Assembly (NCBI GenBank): GCA_900555195.1 | Contig: USKC01000097.1 | Location: 1-9,719, forward strand | Length of the DNA stretch: 9,719 bases | DNA from: an uncultured Lachnospiraceae bacterium | GTDB lineage: Bacteria; Bacillota; Clostridia; Lachnospirales; Lachnospiraceae | Reading direction: 5' to 3' | Shown: in pieces, positions 5,534 through 9,719 of the stretch | Position numbering within the stretch: position 1 is the first letter of the stretch | Layout of the letters: every line of letters starts with the position of its first letter | The notes under the pieces: generated by a model | Databases searched by the model: none | Told to the model about the DNA's origin: nothing | What the model saw: the letters and a program-made list of their open reading frames with translations, nothing else | Made by a program: the position numbers and the translations under genes

Positions 5534-6751
5534 ATGACCGATACAAATAAACATTCCGGGGATTCGGATGAACTATGGTTTCCGGAGGACGACCTTCTTC
5601 AGGAAACGGACTCTTTTTTTGACGAATCTCCTTCCGGCAAATCCGCCGACGGCAAACATTCCGGGCGAAATCGGTCCGCATCAGGCCGTTCCGCTTCAAA
5701 GGGAGGCAATAAACGTTCTCCCTCCAGCCGTTCCCGGGGCGCAAATCGAAACAGGAAGCATTCTTCCTCCCGTAAAAAAGGCGGGAAACGCCGCAGCCGG
5801 GAAACATATCTTCACCTCGCCATCGCAGGCGTCCTGCTTGTGATGTTTCTGGTCGCAGCCATCCGGCTGATCATCTGGAATATCGGAGAAGATTCCGGCT
5901 TTGATCCCAATGCGGATACTTCTGAATTCGATACAGAGGCACTGGATTATGTGCAGCAGTTGGATCCTGCCCTCCTGGAGGGACACGAAGATGACGGCGT
6001 CACCAATATCGTCTGCCTTGGAAACGCCCCCTTTGCCGACGACCGTTCGGATAACGGGCTGGCCGGGCTGATCGCGCAGGCTTGTGATGCAACCGTTTAT
6101 AATTGTGCATTTCCTGATTCCTATATATCCATGAAATACCAGGAATATTCCGACAGTTATCCACAGGATGCGCTGAGCCTGTATCTGACCGTCGCTTCCT
6201 TCTGCGGCGGAGATTTCACCCTGATGGAACACGCTGCCCCGCTGCTGCCAGAAAATGCCGATGCCGCGCAGGAAGCTCTGGACACCTTGAAAAACGTGGA
6301 TTTCTCCACCGTGGATATGATCGTTATGATGTACGATCTGAGTGATTATCGCGATCAGCGCCCTGTTTTGGATGAAAATAATGACATCAATCTGCTCACC
6401 TGGAACGGAGCGCTCAATGCTTCCATACAGATGATACAGCAGACTTTCCCCTATATCCGCATCGTCGTCCTCTCTCCTTCCTACGGGCAGTTTGAAGATG
6501 AGAACGGCAACCTGATCAATCCGGACACGGAAGATTTCGGCCATGGCGCCCTTCCGGATTATGTCCAGCACCAGATTGATGTGGCTATGTACAATGGGGT
6601 CAGCATTCTGGACAATTATTACGGCACCATTACAGAAAATGACCAGGAAACCTGCCTGACGGACGGCTACCACCTGAATGAGGAAGGCCGAAGAAGAGTC
6701 GTTTCCAGATTCGCCAAAGAAATATTCGGAATCGAAGAAACAGACGGGTAA
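5534..6751 (+). CDS. Single-pass membrane protein with extracellular SGNH/GDSL-like domain, nucleophile apparently missing
   Basis: A 405-residue protein. The ATG at 5534 follows GGAGG by six bases. Residues 1-35 are acidic and 40-90 are rich in Ser, Arg, Lys and Gly (RNRSASGRSASKGGNKRSP and similar). Residues 92-115 form one TM helix, so the rest lies outside. The outer domain (about 155-400) reads as an SGNH hydrolase fold: a first strand TNIVCLGNAPFADD, a middle strand VDMIVMMYDLSDY, a later strand YIRIVVLSP, and the block V motif DGYHLNEEGRRRV with Asp377 and His380. In active SGNH enzymes the first strand carries GDS; here it is Gly163-Asn164-Ala165, and the GxND of block III is also absent. 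It may be a non-catalytic carbohydrate-binding or acyl-group-recognising relative, or use a shifted residue. The SGNH assignment is an inference from pattern, and the role is probably in envelope polymer modification. Confidence 0.85.
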   Translation: MTDTNKHSGDSDELWFPEDDLLQETDSFFDESPSGKSADGKHSGRNRSASGRSASKGGNKRSPSSRSRGANRNRKHSSSRKKGGKRRSRETYLHLAIAGVLLVMFLVAAIRLIIWNIGEDSGFDPNADTSEFDTEALDYVQQLDPALLEGHEDDGVTNIVCLGNAPFADDRSDNGLAGLIAQACDATVYNCAFPDSYISMKYQEYSDSYPQDALSLYLTVASFCGGDFTLMEHAAPLLPENADAAQEALDTLKNVDFSTVDMIVMMYDLSDYRDQRPVLDENNDINLLTWNGALNASIQMIQQTFPYIRIVVLSPSYGQFEDENGNLINPDTEDFGHGALPDYVQHQIDVAMYNGVSILDNYYGTITENDQETCLTDGYHLNEEGRRRVVSRFAKEIFGIEETDG

Positions 6752-6833
6752 GCTTTAAAATTGGCTGTTATGAAGCGGCTGAATCTTAAATTTTAAGAAG
6801 CTGGGAGGGGAAACCCTTCAGGAGGAAAAAGGA
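6752..6833 (+). other. Short intergenic gap with AT palindrome
   Basis: The gap carries the perfect palindromic core CTTAAA-T-TTTAAG (about 6784-6796) and then the ribosome site of the amidohydrolase. There is no GC-rich hairpin followed by T-run, so I see no intrinsic terminator. The palindrome could be a regulator site, but nothing else supports that. Confidence 0.35.
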
Positions 6834-8135
6834 ATGAAGACTTCAAAGTATTTGGAACTGCGGGAATATCTGGATACGGTTCCCGTCATCGAGACACACG
6901 AACATTATACCTCCAATACGGAGCGCTACAGCGACTGCTTTCCGCTCCTTTTGGGATATGTCAAATCCGACCTGCGCATTGCCGCCGGTTTGGGAGGGGA
7001 ACGCGTCATAGAATATTTGGCCGATCCTAAGATACCGTTCCGGAAGCGGTGGGAGTGTTTTGAGGGCCTTTATGCCAAATGCCGCCATACCGCTTATGCG
7101 CGGGGTATGGAAAGGGGCCTGACGCTGTGCTGGGGGATCAAAGAGATTTCTTATTCCTCCCTATGCGAGCTGAATGAGCGGCTGGAAGAGCGGGATAACG
7201 ATTTCTTTTGCCGGACCATGGAACGGTTCCACATCAAAATCCATGTGGCGGATATTTTTGAATCCCGTTTTTTTGCGATCATGGAGGGAACGGACAGGGA
7301 TTATACGGAGATTTCCCGCTTTGCGTTTCCGCTTCCTGCTTTCCACAGGCTGTATCAGTACGAAAGCATTCGTTATGTGGAGGAGCTTACGGGAAAAGTC
7401 CTTCCCACTCTGGAGGACTACGCTGCAGCGGTAGAAGAGCTGATTGAAAAAGCGCACGCCTGGGGAGCGGTCTGCATCAAGGATCAGAGCGCCTATTTCC
7501 GTCCGATCGATTATGGACAGCCCACTTTCCACCAGGCGGAGAGCGTCTATAACCGGCTGGTTTCCCATCCCGGGGAGACGGTCGGCTTCAGGGAAGGAAG
7601 AGATCTGGACGACTGGCTCTTTTCCCGTTTCCTGCGCAAGGCAGGAGAGCTGGATATGCCGGTGCAGATTCATACCGGCCTTCCGGATCGCGTCGGCCTG
7701 TATGAGGATCGTGTGGGAAGCGATATCCGGGCGGCTAATGCGGCCTTGCTCATCCCGACCATGGAGCGTTACCGCAATGTGCGGTTTGATCTGTTCCACA
7801 CCAACTGGCCGTATATGGATGAAGTGCTTTACCTGGGGAAGAATACGCCGAACGCATGGATCGACATGTGCTGGACCCACAGCATTGACCCGCTGTATGC
7901 GGTTGCGTTTTTAAAACGCGCCGTGATGACCATACCTTCCAGCCGGATCCTGGGCTTTGGCGGAGATTCTTTCGTGATGGAAAACGATATCGGCTATCTG
8001 GATCTGGCAAAGGACAATACGGCGGAGGCGCTGGCGGAGCTGGCAGACGACGGCTGGCTGTCGCTGGCGGATGCGAAGGAACTGGCCGCAGACTTCTTCT
8101 ACCGGAACCCGAAGGATTTCTTCAGAATCCCATAA
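6834..8135 (+). CDS. Amidohydrolase superfamily metal-dependent hydrolase (Amidohydro_2 / uronate-isomerase-like)
   Basis: A 433-residue cytoplasmic TIM-barrel enzyme. The start has AGGAGG at 6820-6825, eight bases upstream. Metal-site residues appear in the expected order: His22 and His24 in THEH after strand 1, Lys216 in CIKDQ, a candidate bridging carboxylated Lys, His280 in VQIHTG, His322 in LFHTNWPY, and Asp378 in GFGGDSF. That set is the classic HxH-K-H-H-D of the superfamily, so activity is likely. The overall pattern (VIETHEHYT at the N-terminus, a long helical insertion at 55-150) is closest to COG2159/uronate-isomerase-like branches by memory; this cannot be checked here. Substrate is unknown; hydrolysis, decarboxylation and isomerisation all occur in relatives. 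It lies 82 bases after the SGNH-like gene on the same strand with no clear terminator between, so cotranscription is possible. Confidence 0.88.
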   Translation: MKTSKYLELREYLDTVPVIETHEHYTSNTERYSDCFPLLLGYVKSDLRIAAGLGGERVIEYLADPKIPFRKRWECFEGLYAKCRHTAYARGMERGLTLCWGIKEISYSSLCELNERLEERDNDFFCRTMERFHIKIHVADIFESRFFAIMEGTDRDYTEISRFAFPLPAFHRLYQYESIRYVEELTGKVLPTLEDYAAAVEELIEKAHAWGAVCIKDQSAYFRPIDYGQPTFHQAESVYNRLVSHPGETVGFREGRDLDDWLFSRFLRKAGELDMPVQIHTGLPDRVGLYEDRVGSDIRAANAALLIPTMERYRNVRFDLFHTNWPYMDEVLYLGKNTPNAWIDMCWTHSIDPLYAVAFLKRAVMTIPSSRILGFGGDSFVMENDIGYLDLAKDNTAEALAELADDGWLSLADAKELAADFFYRNPKDFFRIP

Positions 8136-8280
8136 ACCGGGCAGAACCGGCTGACCGCAGTTACAACTCAGACAGCCCTCCCCTGCCCCTTGTTTTGCAG
8201 CAGGCACAAAGGGATGCCCGGATGGGGCTGGTGCCGGGGAGCGATACGGCATATGCACAGAGCTGAGCAGCAACCAGCTT

Positions 8281-9594
8281 TTAACTCAGTTCATCTACAG
8301 TCTCTACAATCTTTTCAATCGCATATAGCGGCAAGTTAACAAGCCAATCTTCTTTTTTGAAATCTGCCATTGATGTACGGACACATACCTCGGGCGAGTA
8401 CTTTTCCTGATAGGTTCTCAGGCTCTTAGCTCTAAGGTTAACTTCCGCTTTCACCTCAATAGGAATAATTTGTTCGCCTGTATCAACAACAAAATCAACT
8501 TCACAGGAGCCTCTGTCGTTTGTGTAATAATAAATGCCTAAATCTTCGATGGTTTTAAGCTGCTGGCAAACATACTGTTCCGTAAGAGCCCCCTTGAACT
8601 CAGTAAAAAGGTCGTTGCTGTCAAGTAATGTGCGCTGACCGAGCCCTGTCATGCACCCAAGCAATCCAACGTCTACCATGAACAGCTTGAATGCCCTCAA
8701 ATCCTCATAGGCTTTCAATGGGATGCCTGCCGCATTGACACGGCTGACTTTGTGAACAAGACCGCAATCACTAAGCCACATAATTGCGGTTTCATATTCT
8801 TTCGCACGGGCGCCTTCACGGACAAGGCCATAAATGAATTTTTTGTTTTCCTTAGCGAGCTGAGAAGGGATGCTGTTCCACAACATACGGATTTTAGGAA
8901 CAGTCTCGTTCGGAGCGTGTTTAGAGAAGTCCTGCTCATAGGCAGCCAGGATTCGCTTTTGGATATTTCTAACTTCATTAAAGTCTTTATTTTCAGCAAA
9001 GCTTTGCACCGCTTCGGGCATACCGCCAACAAAATAATACTGTTTCAACGCATCAATGTATGTTTGTTTGAAGTTTGCAATCATTCCAAAGTCCTGCTTG
9101 TCAAGAAGTTCTGCGAAACGCTCCTTGCCGGTTGCCATTAAAAATTCCTTGAAAGAAAGAGGATAAAGCTTTAAGAAATCCACCTTGCCAACAGGAAAAG
9201 ATGTGCCTTGATGCAAAGCAATACCGAGTAAGGAGCCGGCACACACAATATGATACTGCGGCGCATTTTCGTAAAAATATTTCAGTGATGCCAATGCTCT
9301 TGGAACTTCCTGCACTTCATCAAAAATCAGTAAAGAATTATCTGGATCGATTTTACGTCCCACATATAATTCCAATCCCATAATCAAACGTTCTGTATCC
9401 AGGTCAGAAGCAAATAGCCCGGCCATTCTGGAATTAGAGTCAAAATTAATATACACGGTATCCTCATACGCCTGTCTGCCGAATTCTTTCATCAGCCAAG
9501 TCTTTCCAACCTGACGTGCCCCTTCGATAATTAAAGGCTTACGGTGTTTGGTTTGTTTCCAACTTAATAGTTTTTCAATAGCAATTCGGTACAT
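8281..9594 (-). CDS. AAA-type ATPase with DUF4143 C-terminal domain
   Basis: A 437-residue protein of the large prokaryotic AAA_14/DUF4143 family, whose cellular role is mostly undefined. The frame extends to 9717, but the ATG at 9594 is chosen because GGAGG (9606-9602) precedes it by seven bases and the protein then opens with MYRIAIEKLLSWK, the usual family beginning. Walker A is GARQVGKT (25-32), Walker B is LLIFDE (88-93), and a sensor-like CAGS is at 118-121. The typical FLKLYPLSFKEFL and YFVGGMPEAV stretches follow (139-151, 187-196). The C-terminal part has Glu339, Asp367 in CEVDFVV and Glu380-Val-Lys382 in PIEVKAE, the spacing of a PD-(D/E)XK nuclease-like site. The gene is visibly AT-richer than its neighbours, with more AAA/GAA/TTT codons, which suggests acquisition. 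It is convergent with the amidohydrolase. Domain assignment is firm; biological function is not. Confidence 0.92.
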   Translation of the reverse strand: MYRIAIEKLLSWKQTKHRKPLIIEGARQVGKTWLMKEFGRQAYEDTVYINFDSNSRMAGLFASDLDTERLIMGLELYVGRKIDPDNSLLIFDEVQEVPRALASLKYFYENAPQYHIVCAGSLLGIALHQGTSFPVGKVDFLKLYPLSFKEFLMATGKERFAELLDKQDFGMIANFKQTYIDALKQYYFVGGMPEAVQSFAENKDFNEVRNIQKRILAAYEQDFSKHAPNETVPKIRMLWNSIPSQLAKENKKFIYGLVREGARAKEYETAIMWLSDCGLVHKVSRVNAAGIPLKAYEDLRAFKLFMVDVGLLGCMTGLGQRTLLDSNDLFTEFKGALTEQYVCQQLKTIEDLGIYYYTNDRGSCEVDFVVDTGEQIIPIEVKAEVNLRAKSLRTYQEKYSPEVCVRTSMADFKKEDWLVNLPLYAIEKIVETVDELS

Positions 9595-9719
9595 ACACGC
9601 ACCTCCATCGATTATAATACAAGTATAATATGGCATGTAATCGCAAAAAATACAATGGCTTTTGTAATTATTATTACATTTTTTACAGCGAATAAAGTAG
9701 CGGTTCAGACAGCCCATTT
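9595..9719 (-). promoter_or_regulatory. Upstream region of the ATPase gene: promoter-like hexamers and a TGTAAT palindrome
   Basis: On the minus strand two -10-like hexamers lie ahead of the ATG: TATAAT (9616-9611) and TATACT (9627-9622). The first would start transcription inside the ribosome site, so the second is more plausible, giving a leader of about 20 bases. No good -35 accompanies either. Further upstream, TGTAAT-TATT-ATTACA at 9663-9678 is a perfect six-base inverted repeat, with another TGTAAT at 9636-9641. This could be an operator for a dimeric repressor, or an AT-rich coincidence. Confidence 0.35.

Noticed and set aside
4994..5554. 186-residue minus-strand open frame across the large inverted repeat
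   Set aside because: It has no convincing ribosome site, crosses the self-complementary arms and reads into the next gene's start; the stem-loop structure explains the sequence better.
8261..8282. Possible terminator AGCTG-N9-CAGCT followed by TTTT between the convergent genes
   Set aside because: A five-pair stem with a nine-base loop and only four T is too weak to call; no better terminator was found in 8136-8280.
9595..9717. N-terminal extension of the ATPase to 9717, with several Cys residues
   Set aside because: The promoter-like hexamers and the GGAGG site fall inside it, and the family normally begins at the MYRIAIEKLL start.
1..9719. CRISPR arrays, tRNA or rRNA genes, transposases
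   Set aside because: No direct-repeat/spacer pattern, no tRNA-like cloverleaf ending and no transposase motifs were seen on either strand.

Overview
The window looks like a chromosomal segment of a Gram-positive Clostridia bacterium, most likely Lachnospiraceae. That rests on family-level resemblance, not a database match. The grounds are strong AGGAGG-type ribosome binding sites, moderately GC-rich coding sequence, a GH25 lysozyme carrying Ig-like (Big_2-type) and cell-wall-binding repeats, a membrane-anchored SGNH-like protein, and a DUF4143-type ATPase.

Layout. (1) 1-3552, minus strand: one very long gene, cut by the left edge, for a membrane-anchored cell-wall protein. It has a charged disordered cytoplasmic tail, one TM helix, a Cna_B-like domain, five Ig-like domains, a cell-wall-binding repeat and a GH25 lysozyme domain that the window cuts at its catalytic Glu. 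Large open frames on the plus strand here are antisense shadows. (2) 3553-3903: divergent intergenic region with a plausible sigma-A promoter for the lysozyme. (3) 3904-4230, plus: a 108-residue zinc-ribbon protein whose 3' end overlaps the convergent operon. (4) 4166-4862, minus: two overlapping genes for four-helix EamA/SMR-like half-transporters with opposite predicted topology, which suggests a heterodimer. (5) 4863-5533: a 671-base region without a conventional gene. It holds a very large imperfect inverted repeat (about 4993-5335) able to form a stem of roughly 43 paired positions with internal hairpins, then a promoter-like sequence, then a leader with a 33-codon upstream ORF and mutually exclusive hairpins. 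(6) 5534-6751, plus: a single-pass membrane protein with an extracellular SGNH/GDSL-like domain that appears to lack the nucleophilic Ser. (7) 6834-8135, plus: a metal-dependent amidohydrolase with all canonical metal ligands, possibly cotranscribed with the previous gene. (8) 8281-9594, minus: a visibly AT-richer AAA-type ATPase/DUF4143 protein, probably acquired, with its own promoter region.

The lysozyme and the SGNH-like protein share a layout: a Ser/Arg-rich basic cytoplasmic tail, one TM helix and an extracytoplasmic enzyme-like domain. Both probably act at the cell envelope. The half-transporter pair may move a lipid-linked or small envelope metabolite, but nothing here fixes its substrate. 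The amidohydrolase is cytoplasmic and its substrate is unknown. The most unusual parts are non-coding: the large stem-loop element and the structured uORF leader in front of the SGNH-like gene.
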